64,000 nucleotides of DNA, from assembly GCF_004137355.1 (NCBI RefSeq), contig NZ_SDVB01000253.1, positions 558,001 through 622,000 on the forward strand, given 5' to 3'. The position numbers were made by a program, and so were the translations under genes. The stretch is from Ciceribacter ferrooxidans (GTDB lineage Bacteria; Pseudomonadota; Alphaproteobacteria; Rhizobiales; Rhizobiaceae). Positions within the stretch are counted from its first letter, which is position 1, and every line of letters begins with the position of its first letter. Of the stretch, positions 24,785 through 34,451 are shown in pieces. Below the pieces are notes generated by a model. It did not search any database. It was not told the DNA's origin and saw only the letters and a list, made by a program, of their open reading frames with translations.

Positions 24785-26461
24785 ATGAATCTGTTAAATC
24801 AATCACTTCAGATATTCAAGAATCTGGCGTCGCTTGGCCAGACCAAGCTGCTGACCCTTGCCGGGGTCGGTGCCGTTTCGATCGCAATCATCATCGCTGC
24901 CGCACTTTTCGTGAACAAGCCGGCTTACGAGACGCTCTACACCGGCCTCGAGGCCACCGATCTCAATCAGGTGAGCATCGCGCTCGCAGAAGCCGGTATC
25001 GACTTCGAGGTCGGTACCGACGGCCAGTCGATCAGGGTTCCTGCCGGCATGACCAGCAAGGCGCGGCTGCTGCTCGCAGAGCACGGCCTGCCCAACAGCG
25101 CCAATGCTGGCTATGAGCTGTTCGACAATGTCGGTTCTCTCGGCCTCACCTCGTTCATGCAGGAAGTGACCCGCGTGCGCGCGCTGGAGGGCGAAGTTGC
25201 CCGCACCATCCAGCAGATCAACGGCATTGCCGCCGCGCGGGTTCACATCGTGCTTCCGGACGTCGGCAATTTCCGCCGCGGGGAGCAGAAGCCGACGGCG
25301 TCGGTGATGATCCGCGCCGGCAACGAAGCCGGCCGCAAGGCCGCTGCTTCGATCCGCCACCTCGTCGCCTCCGCCGTGCCGGGCCTCGACGTCGAGGACG
25401 TGACAATTCTCGATTCGACTGGCCAGCTTCTCGCCTCGGGTGACGAGATGGGCGGTCCGGCCAACCGTTCGATCGGCGTCGTGCAGACGGTTCAGCAGGA
25501 GATCGAGTCGAACATCGACAAGGCGCTCGCACCCTTCCTCGGCATGGACAACTTCCGCTCGAGCGTCACCGCCCAGATCAACACCGACACGCAGCAGATC
25601 CAGGAGACTATCTACGATCCCGAATCCCGCGTCGAACGCTCGGTGCGGGTCGTGAAGGAGAACCAGAAGTCGCAGCAGCGCCAGTCGGATAGCGCTGCGA
25701 CCGTGGAACAGAACCTTCCCCAGGCCGATGTCCAGGGCGCCGCCGGCGGACCGGAGTCGTCCGACCAGCAGGACAAGAAGGAAGAGCAGACCAACTACGA
25801 GATCAATAGCAAGACCGTGGCGACCGTCCGTAACAGCTACACGATCGAGAAGGTGTCGGTGGCTGTGGTCGTCAACAAGGGGCGTGTCGCCAAAATGATC
25901 GGCGAGCCGGCCGACCAGGCGAAGGTCGACGCCTACCTCGCGGAGATGCAGAAGATCGTCAGCTCCGCGGCCGGTCTGGACACCGCTCGCGGCGACGTGG
26001 TCACCCTGACGGCGATGGATTTCCTGGAAAACCAGCTTCTCGAAGAATCGGCCACCGGCCCCGGCATCATGGAAATGCTGAGCCGCAACATCGGCGGCAT
26101 CATCAACTCGCTCGCCTTCGTTGCCGTAGCCTTCCTGATTGTCTGGATGGGCATTCGTCCGATGATCCGCTCGGTCGGCGGCGGCGCTACGGCACTCGCG
26201 GGCGCCAGCGAGGAGGCAGCCGGCCTCGAACTGCCCGACTTTTCGCCGGCGGTCGGCGGCGGTGCACTCATGGACGGCTTCGGCGCCGACTTCGGCTTCG
26301 ACAGCACCGACGATCTGCTCACCATGGGCGACGATCCGAACGGTGGCTTCAACCGCCGCGTCAAGGAAGGTCCCGAGCGGCGTCTCTCCCGCATGGTCGA
26401 GATCAGCGAAGAGCGCGCCGCCAAGATCCTTCGCAAGTGGGCCGTCGACAAGGCCGCCTGA
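24785..26461 (+). CDS. fliF: Flagellar MS-ring protein FliF
   Basis: 558 residues from ATG 24785 (MNLLNQSLQIFKNL); an in-frame TTG/ATG at 24767-24770 is possible. First membrane segment about 25-45, ring-building motifs in the periplasm (YETLYTGLEATDLNQV, ARVHIVLPD), a Gln/Ser-rich linker near 300-340, second membrane segment about 437-460, and a cytoplasmic C-terminal tail ending ISEERAAKILRKWAVDKAA that binds FliG. It forms the base of the basal body. It appears to be transcribed alone, with a terminator after it. Confidence 0.96.
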   Translation: MNLLNQSLQIFKNLASLGQTKLLTLAGVGAVSIAIIIAAALFVNKPAYETLYTGLEATDLNQVSIALAEAGIDFEVGTDGQSIRVPAGMTSKARLLLAEHGLPNSANAGYELFDNVGSLGLTSFMQEVTRVRALEGEVARTIQQINGIAAARVHIVLPDVGNFRRGEQKPTASVMIRAGNEAGRKAAASIRHLVASAVPGLDVEDVTILDSTGQLLASGDEMGGPANRSIGVVQTVQQEIESNIDKALAPFLGMDNFRSSVTAQINTDTQQIQETIYDPESRVERSVRVVKENQKSQQRQSDSAATVEQNLPQADVQGAAGGPESSDQQDKKEEQTNYEINSKTVATVRNSYTIEKVSVAVVVNKGRVAKMIGEPADQAKVDAYLAEMQKIVSSAAGLDTARGDVVTLTAMDFLENQLLEESATGPGIMEMLSRNIGGIINSLAFVAVAFLIVWMGIRPMIRSVGGGATALAGASEEAAGLELPDFSPAVGGGALMDGFGADFGFDSTDDLLTMGDDPNGGFNRRVKEGPERRLSRMVEISEERAAKILRKWAVDKAA

Positions 26462-26486
26462 CGAACCGAAAAATCGGGACGAAATC

Positions 26487-26513
26487 AGCCGCGCCGGCAC
26501 CCGGCGCGGCTTT
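26487..26513 (+). terminator. Terminator after fliF
   Basis: AGCCGCGCCGG (26487-26497), loop CAC, CCGGCGCGGCT (26501-26511), followed by a short TT tract. It separates fliF from the visN-visR unit. Confidence 0.8.
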
Positions 26514-26746
26514 GCCGTACCATCTTCCGCCGACGGCGCGCGATTTGTGACGGTTTGTATATGCGATCGTCGTTAAGTTGGGGAATCGCTGCGCGCGCGT
26601 TTGGGTCTGGCGGGATTTATCTTCTATCATTGCCGTGATTCGTCGGCTTGACGAATCATCTATGCGAATCACCGGGAGAGGGCGGCCTTCCGGAGATAGA
26701 GGGGGCGTACATCGAGGCCGTTTCATCCCGGAAAGGGGGAAACACA

Positions 26747-27493
26747 ATGGACACGGAGTTGGTTAGGGAGGTTCGGAAGGAGCAAGACCGAACCATGTCC
26801 ACCATGGACGACCCGACCAGACCTCAAACCAGGGAGCAGCTTCTTCGGAGGCTGATGTCGGTTGCGCAAGGCGGTAGCATCGGGCGCAGTCTGCATCTCC
26901 TGGCGGATTACGTCGGGGCGAACCATTTCCTGCTCGCCCGCTTTGATCTCGTCCAGGAGCAGGGTCTCGATTTCGTCGTCTGCTCCAACTGGCCATTCGA
27001 CCTGGTGCGCCGTCTGGAGCGCGAGTTCGCTCTAAGCTATTCCCGCACCACCGAACTCGAGAAATGCCTCTCGTTGCTGCAGCCGCGATTTGCGCTTCTT
27101 CCCGACGACGCCGACGCTCCGCGGGGGTTGAGCCGGGAATACTGTGCGCTGACCTTCAATGTGGGCCGCACGCGGTTGTCGCTGATGTTCCTTTACGAGG
27201 ACACGATCGTGCTGTCGCCGGAGAGGCTGCGAGAGGTCGGTCTGCTGTGCGGCTATTGCGTAAGTCTCTCCGCCGGAAAAGGGCAGAGGGCGGATCGTGA
27301 ATTCGAGCTGACGGAACGGGAAATCGAATGCCTCTTCTGGATCGCCGAAGGCAAGACCAGCGACGAGATCGCCACCATTCTCGGGATCTCGCGCAATACG
27401 ATCAACAATTACATCACCAGCGTGATGCGCAAGACGGCGACCAAGACGCGGTCCGAGGCGATCGCCTATGCCGTGCGCAACAATCTCGTATAG
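26747..27493 (+). CDS. visN: LuxR-family flagellar master regulator VisN
   Basis: 248 residues from ATG 26747, preceded by AAAGGGGGAAA. An N-terminal sensory-like domain (about 30-170, autoinducer-binding type fold by layout) is followed by a LuxR helix-turn-helix at the C-terminus (ELTEREIECLFWIAEGKTSDEIATILGISRNTINNY). In Sinorhizobium VisN and VisR act together, probably as a heterodimer, at the top of the flagellar cascade and activate rem. The 285-base upstream gap holds the fliF terminator and the promoter. Confidence 0.92.
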   Translation: MDTELVREVRKEQDRTMSTMDDPTRPQTREQLLRRLMSVAQGGSIGRSLHLLADYVGANHFLLARFDLVQEQGLDFVVCSNWPFDLVRRLEREFALSYSRTTELEKCLSLLQPRFALLPDDADAPRGLSREYCALTFNVGRTRLSLMFLYEDTIVLSPERLREVGLLCGYCVSLSAGKGQRADREFELTEREIECLFWIAEGKTSDEIATILGISRNTINNYITSVMRKTATKTRSEAIAYAVRNNLV

Positions 27494-27503
27494 GGGCGGG
27501 CCG

Positions 27504-28247
27504 ATGAAATACTCTCAAGACCCGCTCCCCGCCGGCAAGACGCAGACCGGACACGCGCGACAGATCAACGTGCGCGCGGAAATATTCCCGAAGCTCGTCG
27601 CGCTGCAGAAGAGCCTCGGCGCCAACGGTTTCGCCGTCCTGAAGATCGCCGGCTCCGGCGTACCCGGCAAGCGCAAGCTCGTCGCCCAGATCGACAATTG
27701 GTCGACCATGATCCCGGCGGGCCTCGACGTCTTCCTCGCACATTACGGCGAGACCCTGCTTTCACATCTCGAAAGCTCTCTGCTGCCGCTCAGCTGGAGC
27801 GCCGCCGATGACTCGAGCTTTGCCGACACGTCGGATTTCTCCGTCTTCATGGAGCGATTGCAGGCGCGCGTGCTGTCTTATTCGGGGATTGCCTTCCCCG
27901 TGCGGCTGGGCGCCTCGGGCAACGGCTATGTTCTTTTTGCGATCGCCGGGGGCGTCGATATCGCGGGGGAGCGGATCATCGACGTTCATTCCCGCGCCTG
28001 CAAGATCATGACCGACCTCCTGTCGCTGGACGAGCGGCGCACGCAACCTGCCGAGACGCTGAGCGATCGCGAGATCGCCTGCCTGCAACTCGCCGGCGAC
28101 GGTCGCATCAGCGAAGAGATCGCCGATGCGCTCCGCCTCTCCGTGCACACCGTCAACGCCTATCTCGGTTCGGCGACCATCAAGCTCGATTCCGTCAATC
28201 GCATCCAGGCGATCGCAAAGGCGATTCGGCTCGGCTACATCACCTAG
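27504..28247 (+). CDS. visR: LuxR-family flagellar master regulator VisR
   Basis: 247 residues from ATG 27504, 10 bases after the visN stop with GGGGCGGG between. Same build as VisN: N-terminal ligand-type domain (about 25-170) and C-terminal helix-turn-helix (TLSDREIACLQLAGDGRISEEIADALRLSVHTVNAY). It works with VisN to switch on rem and through it the flagellar, motility and chemotaxis genes. It converges with the unknown gene at the end of the motA operon. Confidence 0.92.
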   Translation: MKYSQDPLPAGKTQTGHARQINVRAEIFPKLVALQKSLGANGFAVLKIAGSGVPGKRKLVAQIDNWSTMIPAGLDVFLAHYGETLLSHLESSLLPLSWSAADDSSFADTSDFSVFMERLQARVLSYSGIAFPVRLGASGNGYVLFAIAGGVDIAGERIIDVHSRACKIMTDLLSLDERRTQPAETLSDREIACLQLAGDGRISEEIADALRLSVHTVNAYLGSATIKLDSVNRIQAIAKAIRLGYIT

Positions 28248-28281
28248 CAGTGCGCTCGGGTTGGTCTGTTCTCGAGACGAC

Positions 28282-28722
28282 TCAGGTGTAGTGTGGCGAG
28301 ACACCGGTGTGGCTGAAACGGGCCTCCTGCAGACTGTCGCGCAGCAGGCGCGTGTTCTCGTCCGGACTGGCGAGAGGGTTATGGAATGCCACATGGCAGA
28401 TTTCCAGGCCGGCGTGCTCGCGAGTCAGTGTCAACTGCGCGTATACGGTGACGTCGCGCGGTTTTATCTCCAGGTCGAGGACCACTTCCGGCGGTCCGCC
28501 CCATTCCAGCCGATACTCCCCGCCGGCGCCGAAATTCACGGTTCCCGGGTGAAAATAGAGTTCGGCTGCCGACGAGACCAGGTCGGAGATGTTGCCATAG
28601 AGCTCGAAGCGCAGCAGTGAGATCAGGTCGGCAGCGTCGAGCAGCCGAAGTTCCGATGCAACAGGGCTGATCGCTTCTGCGACGATCCGTTCACGCTGGC
28701 TGGTGTAGGGGCATTTCTTCAT
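28282..28722 (-). CDS. Unknown protein at the end of the motA-flhB operon
   Basis: 146 residues, no signal peptide or membrane helix. The N-terminal third is helical (AISPVASELRLLDAADLISLLRFELYGNISDLVSSAAELYF), the rest alternates beta-strand-like segments (EYRLEWGGPPEVVLDLEIKPRDVTVYAQLTL). It starts 5 bases after the flhB stop on the same strand, so it is in the motA-fliM-fliN-fliG-flhB transcript. Genes at this position occur in related rhizobia, but I know no function. Confidence 0.75.
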   Translation of the reverse strand: MKKCPYTSQRERIVAEAISPVASELRLLDAADLISLLRFELYGNISDLVSSAAELYFHPGTVNFGAGGEYRLEWGGPPEVVLDLEIKPRDVTVYAQLTLTREHAGLEICHVAFHNPLASPDENTRLLRDSLQEARFSHTGVSPHYT

Positions 28723-28727
28723 CGCGA

Positions 28728-29810
28728 TTAGCGTACCCGCTTTTTCCTGGCCTGCGCGGCGTAGACCCGGTGAACGAGCTCCGCGACGGCCTTGTAGAAT
28801 ATCGACGGAATGACACTATCGATCGAGACTTGCGCAAACATGGAGCGAGCAAGCGGCGGGTCCTCGAAAATGGGGATATCGTTTGCCCGGGCGATCTCGC
28901 GAATCTTGAGGGCGACGAGGTCCTGACCCTTGGCGATGACGACCGGAGCGTCGTTCTCCTCGCGCACATATCGCAAGGCCACCGCATAGTGAGTCGGGTT
29001 TGTGATCACGAGCGTCGCGCGCGGCACGTTGGCGATCATGCGGCGGCGCGCACGGTCGCGGGCAATCGAGCGCTGTCGCGATTTCACGATCGGGTCGCCC
29101 TGCGATTGCTTCAGCTCGTCCTTGACCTCCTGCTTGGTCATCTTGAGCTGGGTGAACCAGTGGTAGCGCGTCCAGGCATAGTCGCTGATCGCCAGGATCG
29201 CCGTCGCAAGCACGATGACGATCATCATCTTCTTCAGGATCGCCGCGAATTTCACCAGAATCACCTGCGGATCGGAGAACATCGCGTCGAGGGCGCCGAA
29301 ATACTCGGTGCGCAGTGCCATTACCATGATCGCCGAGACGATGACGATCTTGAAGACGGATTTCCCGAATTCGACGAAGCCGCGCAGGCTGAACAGGCGC
29401 TCCCATCCCTTGGCCGGCGAGATCCGCGACATCTGTGGGCGAATACGTTCGAGCACGAACGAGGGCATGTTCTGAACGACGTTCGACGTGATGCCGAAGA
29501 CCATGAAGAGCGCCATCGCCGGGAAGAGCAGGGCACCGGCTTCCCAACCGAGATGGACGAAGAGCGAGACGACGTCGGTTGCGGTGAAGACGCGCCACTG
29601 GTCCGGTTGTTCGAAAAGGTCCCGCAGTGTCTCACCGAGTCGCCCCATGGCCTGCGGCAGGAAGAAAACCGAATAAAGGTAGAAGGCGAGAGCCGACGCA
29701 AAGATCGGGATTTCGCGTGAGGAAGGCACATTGCCTTTTTCCGCGGCGTCCCGCCGCTTCTTCTCGGTCGGGGCTTCTGTCTTGCTGTCTTTGTCCTGTT
29801 CGTCAGACAA
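28728..29810 (-). CDS. flhB: Flagellar export apparatus protein FlhB
   Basis: 360 residues: charged N-terminus [17 protein letters not shown], four membrane segments (about 35-55, 90-112, 150-168, 190-212), and a cytoplasmic domain with the autocleavage motif NPTH (271-274). FlhB switches export from rod/hook to filament substrates with FliK. Downstream of fliG by 147 bases; that gap contains a GC-rich hairpin-capable stretch near 29897-29927. Confidence 0.96.
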   Translation of the reverse strand: MSDEQDKDSKTEAPTEKKRRDAAEKGNVPSSREIPIFASALAFYLYSVFFLPQAMGRLGETLRDLFEQPDQWRVFTATDVVSLFVHLGWEAGALLFPAMALFMVFGITSNVVQNMPSFVLERIRPQMSRISPAKGWERLFSLRGFVEFGKSVFKIVIVSAIMVMALRTEYFGALDAMFSDPQVILVKFAAILKKMMIVIVLATAILAISDYAWTRYHWFTQLKMTKQEVKDELKQSQGDPIVKSRQRSIARDRARRRMIANVPRATLVITNPTHYAVALRYVREENDAPVVIAKGQDLVALKIREIARANDIPIFEDPPLARSMFAQVSIDSVIPSIFYKAVAELVHRVYAAQARKKRVR

Positions 29811-29957
29811 GCCCGGTGTCCTTGTTCGTCATTGCCCGTCGAGGCGGCGTCGGGTCGCCGAACGCGCGCTGATCGGGATAGACGACGCTAGCCGCCCGCC
29901 CGGTCCCGTTCAATCGGGCCGGGGCGGACAGCCCGGCTTTTCAACAGCAAGGCCGCA

Positions 29958-30998
29958 TCAGGCGGCCTGCGGGGCATCACCTTCGGCTTCCTTGAGCTGG
30001 ATCTGACCGGAATTGGCGAGCCGGATGGCCTCCTGTGCCACAGCGCGGCGAGCGATTGCGATTTCCCGCGGATTGATGCCGGTGGTGCCCGTCGCCAGGT
30101 CGGATTCGATCATGCGCCGTTGACGCGGGCTGATCGCGGACAGCACGCATTCGCGAATTTCCATCGAGGCGCCGCGCAGCGCCATGGTGAGCACGTCTCC
30201 GGAGACGTCGTTGAGAAGCAGCACGCGGCTGCGCTGTGGCATGGCGAGCAGATCCTCGAAGAGGAAGATCTTCGGCCGTACCTTCTCGACTGCCGACTTG
30301 CTGATTGTCTCCAGCGAGTTGAGCAGCGTGTCGACCTGCGGCTTGTCGAGCTCGTTCATCAGGTCCGCGACCTTTGCCGAGCCCACCGAATTGCGCTCCG
30401 CCGCGATCTCGGCGATCAATTCCTGCACGCGGTTCTCGATGATCTGTGCCGCTTTCTGGCTGACGTTCTTCAGGTTGACGGTGCGGTTCATGACGTCGGC
30501 GCGACGGCTCTCCGGCAACTTCAGGAGCACCTTGGCGCCGAAGGAGGACGGCAGCATCGACAGGATGTAGGCGACCGTCTGCGGATGCTCGCGCATCAGG
30601 AACTTGGCGATGAAATCGGGATCGGCATCCTGCAACTGGTCCCAGATCGACTCCTCGTAGGTCTGGAACGCCGTGCGCCGTCCGAGCAGGCCATCCACCT
30701 CTTCCGGCGTCAGTCCCTCTTCGAGGATGCTCTCGATGGCCTTCGCGTTGTCCATCAGGCCGGCACCTTCGGTGAAAAGGTCCTCGAACTCGTTGACCAG
30801 TTGGTTGAGTTCGTCCGGCGGAATGGAGCGCAGCGTCTGGGCGGATGCAATGATGGTCTGCAGTTCGGCCTGGGTGAAGTACTTCAGCAGCTTGCCGGCG
30901 ACGCCCTTGCCCATCGCCAGCAGCACGGCCGCAGCCTTGTCCGCTTGGGAAAGGGGTGTTCCAGGTAGGTTGCTGCCGAAGTCGTCAAAGTCCATCAT
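29958..30998 (-). CDS. fliG: Flagellar motor switch protein FliG
   Basis: 346 residues with the three armadillo-like FliG parts; middle segment with EHPQTVAYILSMLPSSFGAKVLLKLPE and C-terminal torque helix region (PKIFLFEDLLAMPQRSRVLLLNDVSGDVLTMALRGA...ISPRQRRMIESDL). It binds FliF, FliM and the stator MotA. Start ATG 30998 (a second ATG is the next codon). 29 bases separate it from fliN. Confidence 0.96.
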   Translation of the reverse strand: MMDFDDFGSNLPGTPLSQADKAAAVLLAMGKGVAGKLLKYFTQAELQTIIASAQTLRSIPPDELNQLVNEFEDLFTEGAGLMDNAKAIESILEEGLTPEEVDGLLGRRTAFQTYEESIWDQLQDADPDFIAKFLMREHPQTVAYILSMLPSSFGAKVLLKLPESRRADVMNRTVNLKNVSQKAAQIIENRVQELIAEIAAERNSVGSAKVADLMNELDKPQVDTLLNSLETISKSAVEKVRPKIFLFEDLLAMPQRSRVLLLNDVSGDVLTMALRGASMEIRECVLSAISPRQRRMIESDLATGTTGINPREIAIARRAVAQEAIRLANSGQIQLKEAEGDAPQAA

Positions 30999-31027
30999 GG
31001 TCTTTTTCCTCTCTGGCCCGTCATGGG

Positions 31028-31609
31028 TCAGGGCGTCTTGCTACCCATTACTTCGATCAGCTTGACGCCGAAGCGGGTATCGTCGTTTTCGAGCACGGTG
31101 ATTTCGCCGCGTGCGATGCGTCGGCCGTTCACCGTGATGTCGACAGGTTCGCCAATCTTCTTGTCCAGCGTGATGATCGCCCCTTCCTCGAGGTTCATGA
31201 GGCCGGAGACGGGCATCTTGCTCGCGCCCAGGATGACCTCGACATCGATGGGGATATCCATGATGAGGTTGAGGTTGCCCGTCAGGGCACTGCCGGGTTG
31301 CGATGAGGATACCGCTGGGGTCTCGTCGAAGCCGCCGCCGAATGCATCGCCGCCGAAAGCGTCGGTGCCGAAGTCGCTCACTGTAGCCGGGGCGGCGGCA
31401 GAAAAGCCGCCGAGGTCCGGTTCGAATGCGGAAAGATCCGCCGTGTCCATCGGCGAGGCGGAAAAGTCGCTGCCGAAGTCGGGCAGCGTGCCTTCCGAAT
31501 CACTCTTCAGGACGCCGCGCAGGTCGTCGACCGCCTGGTCGAAGGCGTCGTCAGACGTCACCATGGACAGCGCGTCTTCATCGGGTACGGGTGTTTTCTT
31601 AGTAGCCAT
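31028..31609 (-). CDS. fliN: Flagellar motor switch protein FliN, with long acidic N-terminus
   Basis: 193 residues; the C-terminal 80 are the SpoA/FliN fold (NLIMDIPIDVEVILGASKMPVSGLMNLEEGAIITLDKKIGEPVDITVNGRRIARGEITV). The first 110 residues are acidic, low in structure and carry Phe/Gly repeats such as DAFGGDAFGGGFDE. Enteric FliN is about 137 residues, so the extension is a rhizobial feature. It forms the lower part of the C-ring and docks FliH. Confidence 0.94.
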   Translation of the reverse strand: MATKKTPVPDEDALSMVTSDDAFDQAVDDLRGVLKSDSEGTLPDFGSDFSASPMDTADLSAFEPDLGGFSAAAPATVSDFGTDAFGGDAFGGGFDETPAVSSSQPGSALTGNLNLIMDIPIDVEVILGASKMPVSGLMNLEEGAIITLDKKIGEPVDITVNGRRIARGEITVLENDDTRFGVKLIEVMGSKTP

Positions 31610-31666
31610 GCAGTCATAATTCCTGTCGAAACTTGCCTCAGCCTGCCTTGGTGAAGCGTTGATGTG

Positions 31667-32620
31667 CTAGCCCATGAGATGTCTCAGGATTTCGTCTTCG
31701 CTGCTGACGTTGTCCTTGACGCGTACCGTGTAGTGTTCTCCCGCCCGCCCGAACTCGCAGCGATAGAGATTCTTGCCGTTGGCGCTGACGTCGACCATGA
31801 CGTCGCCGCGATCGTGAAAGGCGATGACGTCGCCCACCGCCAGGCGGGAGATCGTGTCGAGGGACAACGGCTGAAGCAGAATTCGCGCCTGTAATTTCAC
31901 CTGAGAGCGGCGAACCTGCTCGGCCATCTGTTCGGCCCATTCCTTGCGGCTCTGGCCCGCCTGGTTTCTCGACTTCGGCACCGTGACCACGGTCTTCAGC
32001 AGGGCTTTTTGCGGGATCACGACGTAGAATTCGGAGGCGACGGGGCCGAGTTCGACGCCCATCTTTACCACCGCGCCGTACTCGTCGACGTGATCTTCCT
32101 CCAGCTTCGGACGGTCTTCGGTGTTGTGCGGGCGTCCGAGTTGCGGCTCGAAGGAGCCTGGCACGTCGATGCCCGAACGCAGAACACTGGCGATCTTGCC
32201 GGTCACCATGACGGACAAGTCGAGCTCTATACGCGAAAGAGGACGCCGGATCGGCTCCTCGATCGTTTCTGGAAGAGCCCCCAGCAGGTTCTCCATCAGC
32301 GTGATGATGAAGGCGTTGTCGCAACCGATGACGAAGTTGGGGCTCCAGTTGCGCAGTGATCCGTCCGCCAGCGCAACGTTGTCGCCGAGTTCGGCGATGA
32401 GTTCGCTCATCACGCCGGCCTCGTGACCGTTGTAATGGACCTCGACCTGCAGACCGGTTTCGCTCTGGAATACGTCCGGCAGGAACTCGGTGAAGAGGTG
32501 GCCAAAATCGCTGCAGAGTTTTTCGACGGTCTTCCGGTCGCCCAGTCCCCCGGTGAGGCGCGCGAGTAGAGCCTTGTCCATCACCGACTCCGGCTTGTTC
32601 TCGGTCATCGCCATTGTCAT
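31667..32620 (-). CDS. fliM: Flagellar motor switch protein FliM
   Basis: 317 residues: N-terminal segment, a central CheC-like domain (about 45-220) and C-terminal SpoA domain ([49 protein letters not shown]). The consensus CheY-binding N-terminal peptide (LSQxEID) is not clearly present; [20 protein letters not shown] occupies the start. Its ATG overlaps the motA stop (ATGA). In-frame ATGs at 32614 and 32608 are alternatives. Confidence 0.92.
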   Translation of the reverse strand: MTMAMTENKPESVMDKALLARLTGGLGDRKTVEKLCSDFGHLFTEFLPDVFQSETGLQVEVHYNGHEAGVMSELIAELGDNVALADGSLRNWSPNFVIGCDNAFIITLMENLLGALPETIEEPIRRPLSRIELDLSVMVTGKIASVLRSGIDVPGSFEPQLGRPHNTEDRPKLEEDHVDEYGAVVKMGVELGPVASEFYVVIPQKALLKTVVTVPKSRNQAGQSRKEWAEQMAEQVRRSQVKLQARILLQPLSLDTISRLAVGDVIAFHDRGDVMVDVSANGKNLYRCEFGRAGEHYTVRVKDNVSSEDEILRHLMG

Positions 32621-33492
32621 GCCGCCGCCTTGTTTTCGCCGCCGGGATTCATCATTTCCTGCTCGACCGCATCGATGGACGGACGCTCATGCGAGGAGAT
32701 GGTCTTGCGACCGTATTCGAGTGCGACCTGCGGCACGGAACCGTTCATGTAGGCGAGCAGCGTCTGCTTGACGATGATGTAGAGGCGGTGCTGCTTGGTG
32801 CGCACCGACTTGATCTGTGCAGCCAGCGGGCCGCAGACGCAGTAGGAGAGGATGATCCCGAGCATGGTGCCGACGAGTGCGGCGCCGATCAGCCCGCCGA
32901 GGACTTCCGGCGATTCGTTGATTTTCCCCATCGCCTTGATGACGCCGAGAACCGCCGCGACGATACCGATGGCCGGGAAGCTGTCGCCCATGACCGAGAT
33001 GGAGTTGTAAGGCTTCATCTTGTCGGTGAGGATCGTATTGATTTCCTCGTCCATCAGCGCTTCGATCTCATGGGAGCGGGCGTTCCCGATGATGATGAGG
33101 CGGACGTAGTCGCAGACGAAGGCGGTGAGTTCCTTGTTCTTCAGCACGGAAGGCGCCGCCTGGAAGATCGACGATTCGTCGGGGTTGTCGATATGGGCTT
33201 CGATCTCGTTGCGGGACTTGGTTCTCAGGTCGCGCATCAGGGAATAGAGAACCCCGAGCACGTCGAGATAGTCCCTTTCTTTCGGAACCGCGTTCTTCAG
33301 AACTTCGGCAACGGCTTTTCCGGAGTCTTTCACCACTTTGATGGGGTTGGCCATGATGAAGCCGCCGAGACCCGCGCCGCCGATGATCATGAGTTCGAAG
33401 GGCTGTATGAGGACGTCGACATGTCCGCCCATGGCCATGTAGCCGCCGAGGATACAGCCTAAACTGATAACAAGTCCGATTATGATGCTCAT
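32617..33492 (-). CDS. motA: Flagellar stator protein MotA
   Basis: 291 residues from ATG 33492 ([23 protein letters not shown]); the longer frame upstream has no ribosome site and crosses the promoter region. Four membrane segments: two at about 3-45 and two at about 165-215 containing [16 protein letters not shown] and [17 protein letters not shown], with a large cytoplasmic loop between. It forms the proton-driven stator with MotB; rhizobial motors turn one way only and change speed. It is the first gene of the minus-strand operon. Confidence 0.95.
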   Translation of the reverse strand: MSIIIGLVISLGCILGGYMAMGGHVDVLIQPFELMIIGGAGLGGFIMANPIKVVKDSGKAVAEVLKNAVPKERDYLDVLGVLYSLMRDLRTKSRNEIEAHIDNPDESSIFQAAPSVLKNKELTAFVCDYVRLIIIGNARSHEIEALMDEEINTILTDKMKPYNSISVMGDSFPAIGIVAAVLGVIKAMGKINESPEVLGGLIGAALVGTMLGIILSYCVCGPLAAQIKSVRTKQHRLYIIVKQTLLAYMNGSVPQVALEYGRKTISSHERPSIDAVEQEMMNPGGENKAAA

Positions 33493-33597
33493 GTCGCGCC
33501 CGCGGTGACAGTTATTTTCAGGTCTAGCGATACGGACCTTGCCTTGCGTGAGGCTGAATGCCGCGGGCTTCACGGTTTGTGAACCTAGAGAAAGCTT

Positions 33598-33617
33598 CGC
33601 GCAAGCCTTTTGCCGCA
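33598..33617 (+). promoter_or_regulatory. Weak copy of the flagellar promoter motif between motA and the DUF1217 gene
   Basis: CGCGCAAG (33598-33605) then 9 bases then GCA instead of YTA; a second CCGCAAG follows 9 bases after the first, making a direct repeat. It is the only candidate of this type in the divergent region and is weaker than the five others. Confidence 0.3.
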
Positions 33618-33671
33618 AGAAGGGCGATAACGGACGCCTGACCCGATTGTCCACCAGAGGCGGAAAAGACC

Positions 33672-34451
33672 GTGACGACGACTTATGCGAGCTACCAGCT
33701 GATTACCCGTGACCTTACGGGTTCCCTTGAACGCGTGGCAAAGGCCCCCGACGTCTCAAGGGAGACGGAATACTATCTTTCAAAGATCGGCGACGTGAAG
33801 TCCATCGACGATTTCATGGCCGACAGCCGCCTCTACAACTATGCCCTGAAGGCGCACGGCCTCGAAGATATGGCCTACGCAAAGGCATTTATCCGCAAGG
33901 TCCTGACCGAGGGTATCGCCGACAAGGAATCCTTCGCCAACCAGCTTGCCGACAGCCGCTATTCGGAGCTTGTGAAGTCGCTGAACTTTGCCGAACAGGG
34001 CGAGGCTGCGACCGCGTTCACCAGGGCCCAGCAAGGGGTTGTCGACAGGTACATGCGTCAGACGCTCGAAGAGCAGGCCGGTGCCGACAACACCGGCGTG
34101 CGGCTCGCTCTCTATTTCGAGCGCACTGCGCCGAACATCACCTCGGCGATGGACATTCTCGCCGACGACGCGCTCTCGCAGGTGGTCCGCACGGCCCTCG
34201 GCCTGCCCGAGGAGTTTGCAGGCTCGGATATCGACCAGCAAGCCGCCACCATCGGTCGCATGATCGACGTCGAGGATTTCCAGGATCCGGAAAAAACGGG
34301 GCTGTTCCTCGAGCGGTTCACCGCGATGTGGGAACTGCAGCACCCGTCCGAAAACTACGATCCGCTCGCGGTTTTCGGTTCCTCTTCAGGTTACGGCATC
34401 TCGGCCGATCTTCTCATCTCCATCAACTCTCTCAAGCTCGGAGGCAGCTAA
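33672..34451 (+). CDS. DUF1217 flagellar-cluster protein
   Basis: 259 residues from GTG 33672 with AGAGGCGGAAAAG upstream. The sequence is helical with repeated short motifs ([56 protein letters not shown]) typical of DUF1217. These proteins are found in alphaproteobacterial flagellar clusters next to flgF; in some species longer forms are secreted, but no function is established that I can cite. No signal peptide, which suits export by the flagellar apparatus or a cytoplasmic role. It abuts flgF directly (stop and start adjacent). Confidence 0.85.
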   Translation: MTTTYASYQLITRDLTGSLERVAKAPDVSRETEYYLSKIGDVKSIDDFMADSRLYNYALKAHGLEDMAYAKAFIRKVLTEGIADKESFANQLADSRYSELVKSLNFAEQGEAATAFTRAQQGVVDRYMRQTLEEQAGADNTGVRLALYFERTAPNITSAMDILADDALSQVVRTALGLPEEFAGSDIDQQAATIGRMIDVEDFQDPEKTGLFLERFTAMWELQHPSENYDPLAVFGSSSGYGISADLLISINSLKLGGS

